Shown piece by piece: positions 23,665-33,782 of a stretch of 64,000 bases of DNA. Positions within the stretch are counted from its first letter, which is position 1. The number at the start of each line of letters is the position of its first letter. The notes below the pieces were generated by a model that ran no database searches, was not told the origin of the DNA, and saw only the letters and a program-made list of their open reading frames with translations. The DNA is from Pseudomonas viridiflava (lineage in GTDB: Bacteria; Pseudomonadota; Gammaproteobacteria; Pseudomonadales; Pseudomonadaceae), in the NCBI RefSeq assembly GCF_900585905.1, contig NZ_UTVH01000016.1, positions 62,001 to 126,000 of the forward strand. Direction: 5' to 3'. The position numbers were made by a program, and so were the translations under genes.

Positions 23665-25805
23665 GCAAGCGTACCCACAGCGCCCAGGCTGAGCTCAGTG
23701 TTGCGCGATGACCCATGCAGGTCAGCCTTGATTCTGTTGAGCTCGAGAATCAACGCTTCTACCTGCTCGGCCGAGTTCATCTGCTTGTCGGTTGCGCTGT
23801 TGATACTGTCGATAGCTTCTGTGGTCTGCAACACGCCACTGAGTATTTGCTCGAACGCGGTCCCGGCGCTTTTCGAAATAGTCGTCCCGGCATCGATGCG
23901 CGAGACGGTTTCCTGGATCAGCTTGTCGATTTCCTTCGTCGCGCGAGATGATTTTTCTGCGAGTTTGCGCACCTCATCGGCGACCACCGAGAAGCCCAGC
24001 CCGTGCTCGCCGGCACGCGCCGCTTCGATGGCCGCATTGAACGCCAGCATGTTGGTCTGACCTGCGATCTCGCGGATAACCTGAATGATTTCCTTGATGT
24101 CTTCAGCCGACTTACCGATGGTGAACATGGCTTCAGTGGCACGCGACAGGGTTTGCGAGCCCCGGTGCGCCTCGTCCGATGTCATCCTCGCGAGTTCATT
24201 GGCGCGATCGGTGGTCTGCGCGACCGAGCCGATGGCGTTCATGAGTGTCTGAACAGCCTCGTTCATCGCCCGCGTCTTCGCGTCGATTGCGGCTTCCAGT
24301 TCGACCTGCTGGGTGATATCGGTGGCGAACTTGACTACTTTGAGCGGCTTGCCTTCGAGATCGAGGACCGGGTTGTAGGTCGCCTGTATCCAGATCTTCT
24401 GGCCGTACTTGCTCAACCGCATGAAGCGCCCGGAAAAGAATTCCCCTTGTGACAGCGCATGCCAGAACTCGCGATAGGCCGTGCTGCTCACGTACTCAGG
24501 CTCGCAGAAAATCCGGTGATGCTGGCCCTTCAGTTCGGCCACGTTGTAGCCCATGGTTTTGAGAAAGTTGGGGTTGGCCGTGAGCACGTCGCCGGACATG
24601 TCGAATTCGATGACTGCCTGCGCACGGTCGATGGCATTCACTTTGCCTTTGGACTCGATGGCGCTCTCTTTTGCCTCGGTCACGTCCAGCGCGAACTTGA
24701 CGATTTTGTAAGGCACGCCCTGAGCGTTGAGGATCGGGTTGTAGGTCGCCCGGATCCAGATTTCCTTGCCGTCCTTGCGTTTGCGCTTGTACTCACCGGC
24801 GTCATACTCACCACGACCCAGGCGCTCCCACAGCTCACGGTAGGCGATGCTGTTGACGAATTCGTCGGGGCAAAGCAGGCGGTGATGCTGGCCCAGCAAC
24901 TCATCAAGGTCGTACCCCACCACATTCAGAAATGTATTGTTGGCCCTGATGATCTTGCCGGTGAGGTCGAATTCGACCACTGCCTGCGAGCGTTCGATGG
25001 CCGTGACCTTGCCCTGGTATTCGGCATTGCGCTCACGTGATTCGGTAACGTCGTTGGCGAATTTGACGATCTTGTAGGGCCGCCCATCCGGGTCAAGGAT
25101 CGGGTTGTAGGTCGCACGAATCCAGACCTCGCGCCCGCCTTTGCCAAGACGACGATATTCTCCACTGTCGAATTCGCCGCGCTCCAGCTTCTCCCAGAAG
25201 TGCCGGTACGAGGGGCTGTTCAACAGTTCGTCGTGACAGAACATGCGGTGATGCTGGCCCAGAATCTCGTCGAGACGGTAGCCAATGACATTCAGAAAGT
25301 TTTCATTGGCGTGCAGAACGCGACCATTGAGGTCAAATTCAATGACGCCCTGGGACCGCTCAATCGCTGCAACCTTGCCTTCATAGTCGGCATGCACCAG
25401 GCGCTGCTGAGTGATATCGGTGGCGAACTTCACCACCTTGACAGGCTTGCCCGCAAGGTCGAACACGGGGTTGTAAGTGGCTTGCAGCCATATTGGCTGG
25501 CCTGTTTTGCCCAGCCGTCGGAACTCGCCTTCGTTGAACTCCCCTTCACCCAGCCGCTGCCAGAACTGGGTGTACTCATCGCTGGACGCATACTGAGGCG
25601 TGCAGAACATGCGGTGGTGCCGCCCCTGCACTTCGTCCAGACGGTAACCGACACAGTCCAGGAAATTGGCATTGGCGTTAAGAATGATCCCATCCAGCGA
25701 GAACTCCACCATCGCCTGCGAGCGGCTGATCGCCGTCATCAGCGACGTGAGGTCGAGTTGATTGTCTGAAAGAATCACGGAGTCCGAACTGACAGGGGTA
25801 GACAT
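23661..25805 (-). CDS. Soluble methyl-accepting chemoreceptor with four PAS domains (BdlA-like)
   Basis: This 714-residue protein has no transmembrane segment. Residues about 20-500 form four PAS-PAC repeats of about 122 residues, each with a core like [19 protein letters not shown] and an ending like [10 protein letters not shown]. The repeats are so alike that recent internal duplication is likely. The C-terminus (about 510-690) is an MCP signalling domain, with the hairpin tip [20 protein letters not shown] where the canonical tip reads [17 protein letters not shown]. aeruginosa BdlA, a biofilm-dispersal regulator, has the same architecture with two PAS domains. A haem, flavin or redox ligand is plausible but not shown. 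It is translationally coupled to the triple-CheW gene. Confidence 0.92.
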   Translation of the reverse strand: MSTPVSSDSVILSDNQLDLTSLMTAISRSQAMVEFSLDGIILNANANFLDCVGYRLDEVQGRHHRMFCTPQYASSDEYTQFWQRLGEGEFNEGEFRRLGKTGQPIWLQATYNPVFDLAGKPVKVVKFATDITQQRLVHADYEGKVAAIERSQGVIEFDLNGRVLHANENFLNVIGYRLDEILGQHHRMFCHDELLNSPSYRHFWEKLERGEFDSGEYRRLGKGGREVWIRATYNPILDPDGRPYKIVKFANDVTESRERNAEYQGKVTAIERSQAVVEFDLTGKIIRANNTFLNVVGYDLDELLGQHHRLLCPDEFVNSIAYRELWERLGRGEYDAGEYKRKRKDGKEIWIRATYNPILNAQGVPYKIVKFALDVTEAKESAIESKGKVNAIDRAQAVIEFDMSGDVLTANPNFLKTMGYNVAELKGQHHRIFCEPEYVSSTAYREFWHALSQGEFFSGRFMRLSKYGQKIWIQATYNPVLDLEGKPLKVVKFATDITQQVELEAAIDAKTRAMNEAVQTLMNAIGSVAQTTDRANELARMTSDEAHRGSQTLSRATEAMFTIGKSAEDIKEIIQVIREIAGQTNMLAFNAAIEAARAGEHGLGFSVVADEVRKLAEKSSRATKEIDKLIQETVSRIDAGTTISKSAGTAFEQILSGVLQTTEAIDSINSATDKQMNSAEQVEALILELNRIKADLHGSSRNTELSLGAVGTLA

Positions 25806-25986
25806 GGTTTGCCTCGAGTGACGACACGCAATGAGCGGCTCTTGGCACTGTATCGACTTGTCTTGAGGGGACTTGAGGCGACTTGGATGCTATCGACGGG
25901 TAGCCGCAGGCGGGCGCTCAAGCGGGATCTCGCGATGCAGCACCTGCAGTGCCGCGACCTCGTGGGACATGGGGTTATCTTCGGTT

Positions 25987-27354
25987 TCATTCCTGTTCGT
26001 CGGCGCCGCCGCCGAAGCTCAGGCCGTGTTTGCGCAGTTTGTCGTGCAGGGTCTTACGCGGCAGCCCCAGGGCTTCGGCCAGGCTGCGTACCGAACTGTG
26101 CGGCCGCGTCAGTTCGGCGGCGATCAGCGAGCGTTCAAAACTTTCTACCTGTTCGCTCAAGCCGCCATTCGTGGTCGCCAGCGCGGGCATTTCGTTGCCT
26201 TCAAGCGCCAGTTCCAGGCCCAGAGCGAAGCGCTCGGCCGCGTTTTGCAGTTCCCGCACGTTGCCCGGCCAGGTATGACGCAGCAGCAACGCGCGCTGCG
26301 CCGGTTGCAGTTCATGCCGGGGCAGGCCGTGACGCATGCTGGCGGCGTCGGCGTAATGCTGAAACAGCGTCAGCGAATCTTCACCGCGCTCGCGCAGCGG
26401 CGGGATGCGTAGCGGGGCGACGTTGAGCCGGTAATACAGGTCAGCGCGGAAACGCCCCTGATCGGCGGCCTGACGCAGGTCCTCTTTAGTGGCGGCGATG
26501 ACGCGGATGTCCAGCGGGATCTGCTGGTTGCCGCCCAGTCGCTCGACCACGCGCTCCTGCAGCAGGCGCAGCAACTTGACCTGCACGTCCAGGCTCATGC
26601 TTTCGATTTCGTCCAGGAACAGCGTGCCACCATTGGCGAATTCGAATTTGCCGATGCGTCGCTTTTGCGCGCCGGTAAAGGCCCCCGGCTCATGGCCGAA
26701 CAGTTCGCTTTCCACCACCGACTCGGCCAGCGCGCCAGCGTTGATCGCGACAAACGGGCCGCTGCGGCGATTGGACAGGTCGTGCAGCGCACGGGCGACG
26801 ACTTCCTTGCCCGCGCCGGTCTCACCCACGATCAGCACGTCCGCCTTGGTCGCTGCCAGGGCGCCGATCTGTTGGCGCAGGCGCAGCATGGGCGCCGACT
26901 GCCCGACCAGGCGTGCGCTCAGCTGTTCACGGTCGCTCAGGGCCAGGCGCAGGCTGCGGTTGTCCAGCACCAGGCGGCGCAGGGCCAGGGCGCGGCGCAC
27001 GCTGTCGAGCAGGGCATCGCTGGCGAAGGGTTTTTCCAGAAAGTCATAGGCCCCGGCGCGCATCGCCTGCACCGCCAATGGCACATCGCCGTGGCCGGTG
27101 ATCAGCAGCACCGGCAGGTCGGGATCGCGGCCGTGCAGTTCGGCCAGCAGGTCGAGGCCGTCCATGCCGGGCATGCGAATGTCACTGACCACCACGCCCG
27201 GCCAGTCGTGACCGACGCGTGCGGCCAGCCCGCTGGCTTCACCCAGGGTCAGCACTTTCAGCCCGGCCAGGTCCAGCGTCTGGCTCAGGGCCTGGCGCAG
27301 GTGCGGGTCATCGTCGATCAGCACCACTTGAATCTGGCTGTCGATGGCACTCAT
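25987..27354 (-). CDS. dctD: DctD-type sigma-54-dependent response regulator
   Basis: This 455-residue NtrC-family activator has a receiver domain (phosphoacceptor Asp58 in VVSDIRMPG), an AAA+ domain (about 150-380: Walker A GETGAGKE, sigma-54 contact GAFTGA, Walker B LFLDEI) and a C-terminal Fis-type helix-turn-helix (VRSLAEALGLPRKTLHDKL). It would activate sigma-54 promoters of C4-dicarboxylate transport genes. It overlaps dctB by four bases. The transporter genes (dctPQM or dctA) are not in this window, so the regulators act at a distance. Confidence 0.92.
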   Translation of the reverse strand: MSAIDSQIQVVLIDDDPHLRQALSQTLDLAGLKVLTLGEASGLAARVGHDWPGVVVSDIRMPGMDGLDLLAELHGRDPDLPVLLITGHGDVPLAVQAMRAGAYDFLEKPFASDALLDSVRRALALRRLVLDNRSLRLALSDREQLSARLVGQSAPMLRLRQQIGALAATKADVLIVGETGAGKEVVARALHDLSNRRSGPFVAINAGALAESVVESELFGHEPGAFTGAQKRRIGKFEFANGGTLFLDEIESMSLDVQVKLLRLLQERVVERLGGNQQIPLDIRVIAATKEDLRQAADQGRFRADLYYRLNVAPLRIPPLRERGEDSLTLFQHYADAASMRHGLPRHELQPAQRALLLRHTWPGNVRELQNAAERFALGLELALEGNEMPALATTNGGLSEQVESFERSLIAAELTRPHSSVRSLAEALGLPRKTLHDKLRKHGLSFGGGADEQE

Positions 27355-29165
27355 GCAGAAAGGTCCTCCGGGGGTTGCAGGTTGACGCCGGATGCCCCGT
27401 CACGCAGACGCAATGTCAGCAGGGCGCCACCGGTGGGGTGGTTGGCAAATAACAACTCGCCGCCCAGCGCACGCATCAGGGTATCGCAGATGGCAAGTCC
27501 GAGGCCAAGGCCCTGGGTCCGGGTCTTGGTGGTGAAGAAGGGTTCGCGGGCATGGGCCAGCGCTTCCGGGGTAAAACCCTGGCCGTTGTCGCGAATGAAC
27601 AGGTTGACGCCCTCGGCAGTTTGCTCGGCGCTGATCCAGATCCGCCGCGGCGGGCCTTTTTCGGTCAGCGCGTCCAGTGCATTGGCCAGCAGATTGCCCA
27701 GGACCTGACGCAGTCGGGTTTCACCGGCCTGCACCCACAGGGTGGCGTCCGGCAAATCACGAATCAGCTCCACTTCCATGGCCCGCCGTCGTTTGGCCAG
27801 CAGTGCCAGGGCATCGTCCAGCGCCGGTTGCAGGGCAACACTCTCCGGCGCATGCCGATCACGCCGGGCGAAAGCGCGCAGGTGGGCAATGATCGACGCC
27901 ATGCGCCCGGTGAGTTCGCCGATCAGCTTGAGGTTGCCACGGGCATCTTCAGTGCGCGCGTGGTCCAGCAGGATCTCGGCATTTTCCGCGTAGCTGCGGA
28001 TGGCCGCCAGCGGCTGGTTGAGCTCATGGCTGATACTGGCCGACATGGTGCCCAGCGCCGACAGTTTACTGGCCTGAACCAGCTCATCCTGGGCGCGGAC
28101 GAGCTCCTGCTGCGCCTGCTCGCGCTCCAGTACTTCCTGTTTCAGCCGGCTGTTGAGCCCTTCGAGATCGCTGGTGCGCTCCACCACACGGTTTTCCAGT
28201 TCACGCCGGGCTTTGGCCTCAAACGCGATGCGATCCAGATAATGGCGGCGGCGTTGAATCAGGATGCCCAGCAACAGCATCAGCACCAGCAGCGTCGCGC
28301 CGCCCACCGCCACCACGGTGCGTACCGGGCGGTCGATCATGGCGCGGGGCGCGAGAATATTCACGCTCCAGCCGGTCTCGGCGATTTCCTGGCTCTGGGT
28401 CAGCCAGGCTTTGTCGTCGATCAGCAGCGGGCGCGGGTCGCGGTTCGGATAAGGCTGCACGGCGACGATGGCCGTTTCCTCGCTGTCACTCAAGGCGCGG
28501 GTGGCCCTGAAGCGCCATTCTGGCCGGGAGGTGAGGATCACCACGCCGTTGTGATCGGTGAGCAGCAGTTGTTCCGGCGTCTTGCCCCAGAGGGTTTCGG
28601 TGTGATCCAGATCGATCTTGACCACCAGCACGCCGATGATCTTCTCGCCGTCGCGCACTGCCGAGGCGAAGAAATAGCCGCGCTTGGCCGACGTGGTGCC
28701 CAGGCCGAAGAAACGTCCGAGCTTGCCCTCCATCGCTTCGCTGAAATAAGGGCGAAAGGCAAAGTTGCGCCCCAAGAAGCTGTCGCGCTTGTCCCAGTTG
28801 GACGCGGCCACCGTGGTGCCGTCGGCGCTCATCAGGTACATCACTTCAGCGCCGGTCTGGCGTGCGATGGTCTGCAGCAGATGGTTGGCGGCGATTTGGC
28901 GGTTGCTGTCGCCAGGGGTGTCAAGCACTGCTGGCAGGTCGGGCAGTTGGCCGAGAATTTGCGGCAGGGTTTCATAGCGATGCAGCGTGCCCAGCAGGTT
29001 GGCGACGTAAAGGTCCAGCGTCTGCCGATTCTGGCTGACCAGCTCGTTGCGGTAATAGCGCTCGGCCAGGTGCTCCAGCGGCCACAGCAGCGGCGCCAGG
29101 CACAACGCCAGCAGCGCAAGGCTGCGCCAGCGCGGGCGGGGGGGAAGCGTGGAGGCGGTTGTCAT
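27351..29165 (-). CDS. dctB: DctB-type C4-dicarboxylate sensor kinase
   Basis: This 604-residue kinase has two transmembrane helices (about 13-32 and 285-307) flanking a periplasmic double-PDC sensor with the dicarboxylate-type motif RDSFLGRNFAFRPYF. A coiled-coil linker (about 320-370) follows, then the H-box ALGTMSASISHELNQPLAAI, which differs from the EnvZ type and is typical of DctB, and an ATP-binding domain (NLLANALDAL, DNGQGF, GLGLGLAICD). DctB senses succinate, malate and fumarate. It is the first gene of the dctBD pair and follows rmlD after 89 bases. Confidence 0.93.
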   Translation of the reverse strand: MTTASTLPPRPRWRSLALLALCLAPLLWPLEHLAERYYRNELVSQNRQTLDLYVANLLGTLHRYETLPQILGQLPDLPAVLDTPGDSNRQIAANHLLQTIARQTGAEVMYLMSADGTTVAASNWDKRDSFLGRNFAFRPYFSEAMEGKLGRFFGLGTTSAKRGYFFASAVRDGEKIIGVLVVKIDLDHTETLWGKTPEQLLLTDHNGVVILTSRPEWRFRATRALSDSEETAIVAVQPYPNRDPRPLLIDDKAWLTQSQEIAETGWSVNILAPRAMIDRPVRTVVAVGGATLLVLMLLLGILIQRRRHYLDRIAFEAKARRELENRVVERTSDLEGLNSRLKQEVLEREQAQQELVRAQDELVQASKLSALGTMSASISHELNQPLAAIRSYAENAEILLDHARTEDARGNLKLIGELTGRMASIIAHLRAFARRDRHAPESVALQPALDDALALLAKRRRAMEVELIRDLPDATLWVQAGETRLRQVLGNLLANALDALTEKGPPRRIWISAEQTAEGVNLFIRDNGQGFTPEALAHAREPFFTTKTRTQGLGLGLAICDTLMRALGGELLFANHPTGGALLTLRLRDGASGVNLQPPEDLSA

Positions 29166-29254
29166 CGTCGGAAAGCACCAGGGTCGAGCTGCCAGGCGAT
29201 CCGCAGGGAAGGCGCAGCCGTCAGCAGCGCCCTGGAATCCGGCAACGGCCGATC

Positions 29255-30136
29255 TTAACCCTGCTCAGCCAGGCACTCCAGCATCGCGCTGTGCCAGTGC
29301 GGTTGCTGCACGCCCCATTCACGCATCAGCAGGCTGCAATCGAGCCGCGAGTTGATCGGCCGGGCTGCCGGTGTCGGGTAGGCGCTGGACGGGATGGCGT
29401 GCAGCTCGGCGCACTTCTTGCCCTGCACGTGCAACTGCTCGCCGATTGCCTGGGTGAAGCCATACCAGGAGGTTTCGCCGCTGGCGGTCAGATGATAAGT
29501 GCCCCAGGCGCCGGGTTTGCCTTCGCGCCAGCGCTCGATCAACTGCCGGGTACTGCGCGCGATGGTCACTGCCCAGGTCGGCGCGCCGATCTGATCGCTG
29601 ACCACATTCAACTCTGCGCGCTCTTGCAGCAGGCGCTGCATGGTCAGCAGAAAATTGCGCCCGGTGTTGGAGTAGACCCAACTGGTGCGCAGGATCAGGT
29701 AGTGCCCACCGACGTGGGCAATGGCCTGCTCGCCAGACCATTTGCTGGCGCCGTACACGCCCAGCGGAGCAGGTGTGTCCTGCTCGGTCCAGGGCGTGGT
29801 CTTGCTGCCGTCAAACACGTAATCAGTGGAGTAATGAATGAACGGCACGCCCAGCTCTTTGGCCTGATCAGCCAGCATGCCCACGGCGATGGCGTTGACT
29901 GCAAGCGCGTTTTTCTGATCGGTCTCGGCCTGATCGACGGCGGTGTAGGCCGCCGCGTTGATGATCAGGTCTGGCTTGAGTGTCGAAATCTGATCAAAGT
30001 CAGCCAGCGGCTGGCTCAGGTCCAGTTTGTCGCGACCCAGCACCACCAGTTCGCCGAGATCGGCAAGGGTGCTCTGCAACGCCTGAGACACCTGGCCATG
30101 CTGACCGATGATGACGATTTTCAGTGATGAACTCAT
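29255..30136 (-). CDS. rmlD: RmlD, dTDP-4-dehydrorhamnose reductase
   Basis: This 293-residue short-chain reductase catalyses the last step of dTDP-L-rhamnose synthesis. The Rossmann start reads KIVIIGQHGQVSQAL. Further motifs are INAAAYTAVDQAE, HYSTDYVFDG, the YxxxK pair in YGASKWSGE, and LRTSWVYS. It overlaps rmlC by four bases and would feed rhamnose into lipopolysaccharide O-antigen or other glycans. Confidence 0.94.
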   Translation of the reverse strand: MSSSLKIVIIGQHGQVSQALQSTLADLGELVVLGRDKLDLSQPLADFDQISTLKPDLIINAAAYTAVDQAETDQKNALAVNAIAVGMLADQAKELGVPFIHYSTDYVFDGSKTTPWTEQDTPAPLGVYGASKWSGEQAIAHVGGHYLILRTSWVYSNTGRNFLLTMQRLLQERAELNVVSDQIGAPTWAVTIARSTRQLIERWREGKPGAWGTYHLTASGETSWYGFTQAIGEQLHVQGKKCAELHAIPSSAYPTPAARPINSRLDCSLLMREWGVQQPHWHSAMLECLAEQG

Positions 30137-30681
30137 GGGAAAAGGTCGGCCTCTTGCAAGCGGGTGCCGTTCTGGTCTTTGGCCGACAGCTGTGGCGTGC
30201 CGTCCAGCTGCCAGTCGATGGCCAGGTCCGGGTCGTTCCAGGCGATGCAGCGTTCCGCTGCCGGGGTGTAGTAGTCGGTGGTCTTGTAGAGAAACTCGGC
30301 GTATTCGCTAAGCACCACGAAACCATGGGCAAAGCCTGCGGGAACCCACAACTGTCGGGCGTTTTCAGCCGACAGGCGAACACCGACCCACTTGCCAAAC
30401 GTCGGCGAGCTGCGGCGAATGTCCACCGCGATGTCCAGCACTTCGCCTGCCGTTACCCGGACCAGCTTGCCCTGGGCGTTTTCGATCTGGTAATGCAGGC
30501 CACGCAGCACGCCTTTGGCCGAGCGCGAGTGGTTGTCCTGCACGAATTGCTGGTCAGCGAGGCCAGTGGCGTCGGCAAACGCCCTGGCATTGAAGCTTTC
30601 GTAGAAAAAGCCGCGCTCATCGCCGAACACTCGCGGTTCGAGGATGAGTACTTGCGGAATTTCGGTGCTTATTACATTCAC
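30133..30681 (-). CDS. rmlC: RmlC, dTDP-4-dehydrorhamnose 3,5-epimerase
   Basis: This 182-residue cupin-fold enzyme shows RVFGDERGFFYESFN, the catalytic His in GVLRGLHYQ, and VPAGFAHGFVVLSEYAEFLYK with the conserved tyrosines. It epimerises dTDP-4-keto-6-deoxyglucose. The order is rmlB, rmlC, rmlD with a 61-base gap to rmlB and an ATGA overlap with rmlD. Confidence 0.95.
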   Translation of the reverse strand: MNVISTEIPQVLILEPRVFGDERGFFYESFNARAFADATGLADQQFVQDNHSRSAKGVLRGLHYQIENAQGKLVRVTAGEVLDIAVDIRRSSPTFGKWVGVRLSAENARQLWVPAGFAHGFVVLSEYAEFLYKTTDYYTPAAERCIAWNDPDLAIDWQLDGTPQLSAKDQNGTRLQEADLFP

Positions 30682-30742
30682 TGATGTTCACCTGAAAACG
30701 TGAGCAGAAACGGGCCATGGCCTGACAGAGAGACGCCTGCGG

Positions 30743-31825
30743 TCATGCAATCAGGTCTTTGTTTTCGGCAAAGCCCAGGCGCTGGCCTTGATAGCTGCCG
30801 TCCTGGACGCGCTTGCACCAGTCCATGTTGTCCAGGTACCACTGCACGGTTTTGCGCAGCCCGGACTCGAAGGTTTCCTGCGGCACCCAGCCCAGTTCAC
30901 GTTCGATCTTGCTGGCATCAATGGCATAGCGCTGGTCGTGGCCCGGGCGGTCGACCACGTAGGTGATCAGGTCGGCGTAGTTGCCGATGCCCGCAGGTCG
31001 CTCTGGCGCCAGCTCTTCAAGCAGCGCGCAGATGCCTTTCACCACGTCGATGTTCTTCTGTTCGTTGTGGCCGCCGATATTGTAAGTCTCGCCAACCACG
31101 CCTTCGGTGACGACCTTGAGCAGGGCGCGGGCATGATCTTCGACGAACAGCCAGTCGCGTACCTGCAGGCCGTTGCCATAGACCGGCAGCGGCTTGCCCG
31201 CCAGGGCGTTGAGGATGACCAGCGGGATCAGCTTTTCCGGGAAGTGGAACGGCCCATAGTTGTTCGAGCAGTTGGTCACCACGACCGGCAGCCCGTAGGT
31301 GCGCTGCCAGGCGCGAACCAGGTGATCGGACGCTGCCTTGCTGGCCGAGTAGGGCGAGCTTGGCGCGTAAGGCGTGGTTTCGGTGAACAGGTCGTCGACG
31401 CCGTGCAGGTCGCCGTACACCTCGTCAGTGGAAATATGGTGGAAACGGAACGCTGCACGTTCGCTTTCCGGCAGTTTCAGCCAGTAGCCGCGCACGGCTT
31501 CGAGCAGGCTGTAGGTGCCGACGATGTTGGTCTGAATGAATTCGGACGGCCCGTCGATGGAACGGTCAACGTGGGATTCGGCGGCCAGGTGCATGATCGC
31601 CTGCGGTGCGAAGCGCTCCAGAATGCGGCTCACGCCGGCCTGATCGCAGATGTCGGCCTGCACGAACTCATAGCGTGTGTTGGTGGCGACGCTGGCCAGC
31701 GATTCCAGATTACCGGCGTAAGTCAGCTTGTCGAGATTGAGCACTTCGTGATCAGTGTCTTGAATCAGATGGCGGATCAGCGCCGAGCCAATGAAGCCCG
31801 CGCCGCCGGTAACGAGTATTCGCAT
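30743..31825 (-). CDS. rmlB: RmlB, dTDP-glucose 4,6-dehydratase
   Basis: This 360-residue NAD-dependent dehydratase has the Rossmann motif [19 protein letters not shown], the substrate motif [15 protein letters not shown], the active-site [11 protein letters not shown] and the [11 protein letters not shown]xxxK pair. The frame extends upstream to 31996, but the family start is the ATG at 31825. It makes dTDP-4-keto-6-deoxyglucose, the substrate of RmlC. rmlA, the glucose-1-phosphate thymidylyltransferase, is absent from this cluster. Confidence 0.95.
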   Translation of the reverse strand: MRILVTGGAGFIGSALIRHLIQDTDHEVLNLDKLTYAGNLESLASVATNTRYEFVQADICDQAGVSRILERFAPQAIMHLAAESHVDRSIDGPSEFIQTNIVGTYSLLEAVRGYWLKLPESERAAFRFHHISTDEVYGDLHGVDDLFTETTPYAPSSPYSASKAASDHLVRAWQRTYGLPVVVTNCSNNYGPFHFPEKLIPLVILNALAGKPLPVYGNGLQVRDWLFVEDHARALLKVVTEGVVGETYNIGGHNEQKNIDVVKGICALLEELAPERPAGIGNYADLITYVVDRPGHDQRYAIDASKIERELGWVPQETFESGLRKTVQWYLDNMDWCKRVQDGSYQGQRLGFAENKDLIA

Positions 31826-32249
31826 GAGATTGCCTTGTTCTGTCAGGTCTTGAGTCGTAATGCAGCATAGCTTGTGGGTATGAAACGGTACGTGCAAGCG
31901 GCTTGCGCCGAAACGGCCCCGCAATCGCAAAAAAAATTGCATTGCCTGGCTGGTCTCGCGGTACTCGGTGGAGCGTGCCACAGATCCCCGGCGCACCGTG
32001 GGACCGGCTTCAGCCGGGAATGGGCCCGGTCTGGCCGTGAATTTCTATCGGGTGTACCTGCCTCTTCCGGTGTCAGCCACGCCGCTCGCCACACGTGGGC
32101 AACGACAAGTTGCCTCCTGCAGGTCCATGTCTACCGCGCGATAGGTTCACGCGCTTTAAAAGCGCATTCATATCCGTTATAAACCCGGCCTGATCGTCAT
32201 GGCGGGTCTGCTATGGTGGTGAACTGTTCGCTCTGGAGCCCTGATTGTC
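31826..32249. other. Divergent rmlB/aguA intergenic region with one REP and one palindrome
   Basis: These 424 bases carry promoters for both directions, which I cannot pin down. A REP of the GTGGGACCGGCTTCAGCCGG family lies at about 31997-32020. A 15-bp palindrome GCGCTTTAAAAGCGC is at 32151-32165, about 85 bases before the aguA start, a plausible operator. No coding sequence is evident. Confidence 0.6.
32151..32165. promoter_or_regulatory. Candidate operator upstream of aguA
   Basis: GCGCTTTAAAAGCGC has perfect 7-bp arms around one central base. It could bind a dimeric regulator of agmatine deiminase; no regulator gene is adjacent. Motif only. Confidence 0.3.
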
Positions 32250-33356
32250 ATGACCACACTCAACAGCACGCCACGCGCCGATGGCTTTCATATGCCTGCC
32301 GAATGGGCGCCGCAGACCCAGACCTGGATGGTCTGGCCGGAGCGCCCGGACAACTGGCGCCTGGGCGGCAAGCCTGTGCAGAGCGCTCATGTGGCGGTGG
32401 CCAAGGCGATTGCCCGTTTTGAACCCGTGACGATGGCGGTGTCTGCCGGGCAGTACGACAACGCCCGTGCGCGCCTGGATGTGCCCAATATCCGGGTCGT
32501 CGAAATCAGCAGCGACGACGCTTGGGTGCGCGACACCGGGCCGACCTTTGTCATCAACGATCAGGGCGAAGTGCGTGGCGTGGACTGGGATTTCAATGCC
32601 TGGGGCGGTTTTGAGGGAGGCTTGTACTGGCCGTGGAACCTGGACTCGCAACTGGCCAGCAAAGTGATGGAAATGGAGCGCTGCCCGCGTTACCGCACAC
32701 CCGGTTTCGTGCTCGAAGGCGGCTCGATTCATGTCGATGGCGAAGGCACGCTGATCACCACCGAAGAATGCCTGCTCAACGCTAACCGCAACCCGCACCT
32801 GAGCCGCGAGCAGATTGAAGCCGTGCTCAGCGACAACCTGGCAGTGGACAAGGTCATCTGGCTGCCGGACGGGCTGTTCAATGACGAGACCGATGGCCAC
32901 GTCGATAACTTTTGCTGCTACGTGCGTCCTGGTGAAGTGTTGCTGGCCTGGACCGATGATTCGAAAGACCCCAACTACCCACGCTGCCAGGCGGCGTTGG
33001 GTATTCTGGAAAACAGTCGCGATGCCAAAGGCCGCGCATTAATCGTTCACAAGATGCCAATTCCCGGTCCTTTGTTCGCCACCGCCGAAGAATGCGCAGG
33101 CGTTGATCAGGTGCACGGCAGTCAGGAGCGCAACCCTTCGGTGCGTCTTGCCGGGTCCTATGTGAATTTTCTGATCGTCAACGGCGGCATCATTGCACCG
33201 AGTTTTGACGACCCGATGGACGAAAAAGCCCTGCACATCCTGCAGCAACTGTTTCCCGAACATGAAGTGGTGATGGTGCCGGGGCGTGAATTGCTCCTCG
33301 GCGGCGGCAATATTCACTGCCTGACCCAGCAACAGCCCGCACCTGTTCGCCGGTAA
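32250..33356 (+). CDS. aguA: Agmatine deiminase
   Basis: This 368-residue enzyme converts agmatine to N-carbamoylputrescine and ammonia in the arginine decarboxylase route to putrescine. The peptidyl-arginine-deiminase fold is recognised by [40 protein letters not shown] and the catalytic cysteine in [11 protein letters not shown] near residue 357. Its usual partner aguB is not in this window. A strong terminator follows, so it appears monocistronic. Confidence 0.95.
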   Translation: MTTLNSTPRADGFHMPAEWAPQTQTWMVWPERPDNWRLGGKPVQSAHVAVAKAIARFEPVTMAVSAGQYDNARARLDVPNIRVVEISSDDAWVRDTGPTFVINDQGEVRGVDWDFNAWGGFEGGLYWPWNLDSQLASKVMEMERCPRYRTPGFVLEGGSIHVDGEGTLITTEECLLNANRNPHLSREQIEAVLSDNLAVDKVIWLPDGLFNDETDGHVDNFCCYVRPGEVLLAWTDDSKDPNYPRCQAALGILENSRDAKGRALIVHKMPIPGPLFATAEECAGVDQVHGSQERNPSVRLAGSYVNFLIVNGGIIAPSFDDPMDEKALHILQQLFPEHEVVMVPGRELLLGGGNIHCLTQQQPAPVRR

Positions 33357-33410
33357 CTCGTCGGCACAGTTACATGGCCGTTACACAGTTGGTCTCTTTC
33401 TTGCTCCGCT

Positions 33411-33437
33411 AAAGCCCATCCACACGATGGGCTTTTT
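33411..33437 (+). terminator. Rho-independent terminator of aguA
   Basis: AAAGCCCATC, a 5-base loop, GATGGGCTTT and further T lie 55 bases after the aguA stop. Confidence 0.87.
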
Positions 33438-33565
33438 GTTGAGCAGCGCTGTTGGTCGGAACCCTGTGAATGACTCGCCCGTCCAGCCGGTGAAGCGCTA
33501 CTCTTAGCCTTTCTGTCACAAAGCGTCAGTATTTTTAGCCGCTCACGACTCAAGAGGTGTTCCCT

Positions 33566-33766
33566 ATGTACGCAGGTATAGAGCAAGGCGCTCGTGTTTT
33601 GTCTGCCAGTAGCGAAGCGCGCCAGATGATGGCTGACTGGTTGAGAACAACCAGCCTGCGCAAGCCTCCTCGGCCGGACGTGCGCAAGATGCTGCTTCAA
33701 CGCTACCCGGCCGGATTGATCAATGAGGCCGAACTCGATGCGCTGGTCTCGGTGCTCAACGACTGA
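33566..33766 (+). CDS. Small conserved-looking hypothetical protein (66 residues)
   Basis: The product starts MYAGIEQGARVLSASSEAR, has a basic centre (LRKPPRPDVRKMLLQRYP) and ends LINEAELDALVSVLND. It looks soluble and helical. AAGAGGTG seven bases before the ATG is a good ribosome site; a GTG at 33557 within that site is a less likely start. I do not recognise a family. It stands between the aguA terminator and a convergent methyltransferase gene. Confidence 0.7.
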   Translation: MYAGIEQGARVLSASSEARQMMADWLRTTSLRKPPRPDVRKMLLQRYPAGLINEAELDALVSVLND

Positions 33767-33782
33767 GCAGGTCCACGCATCG

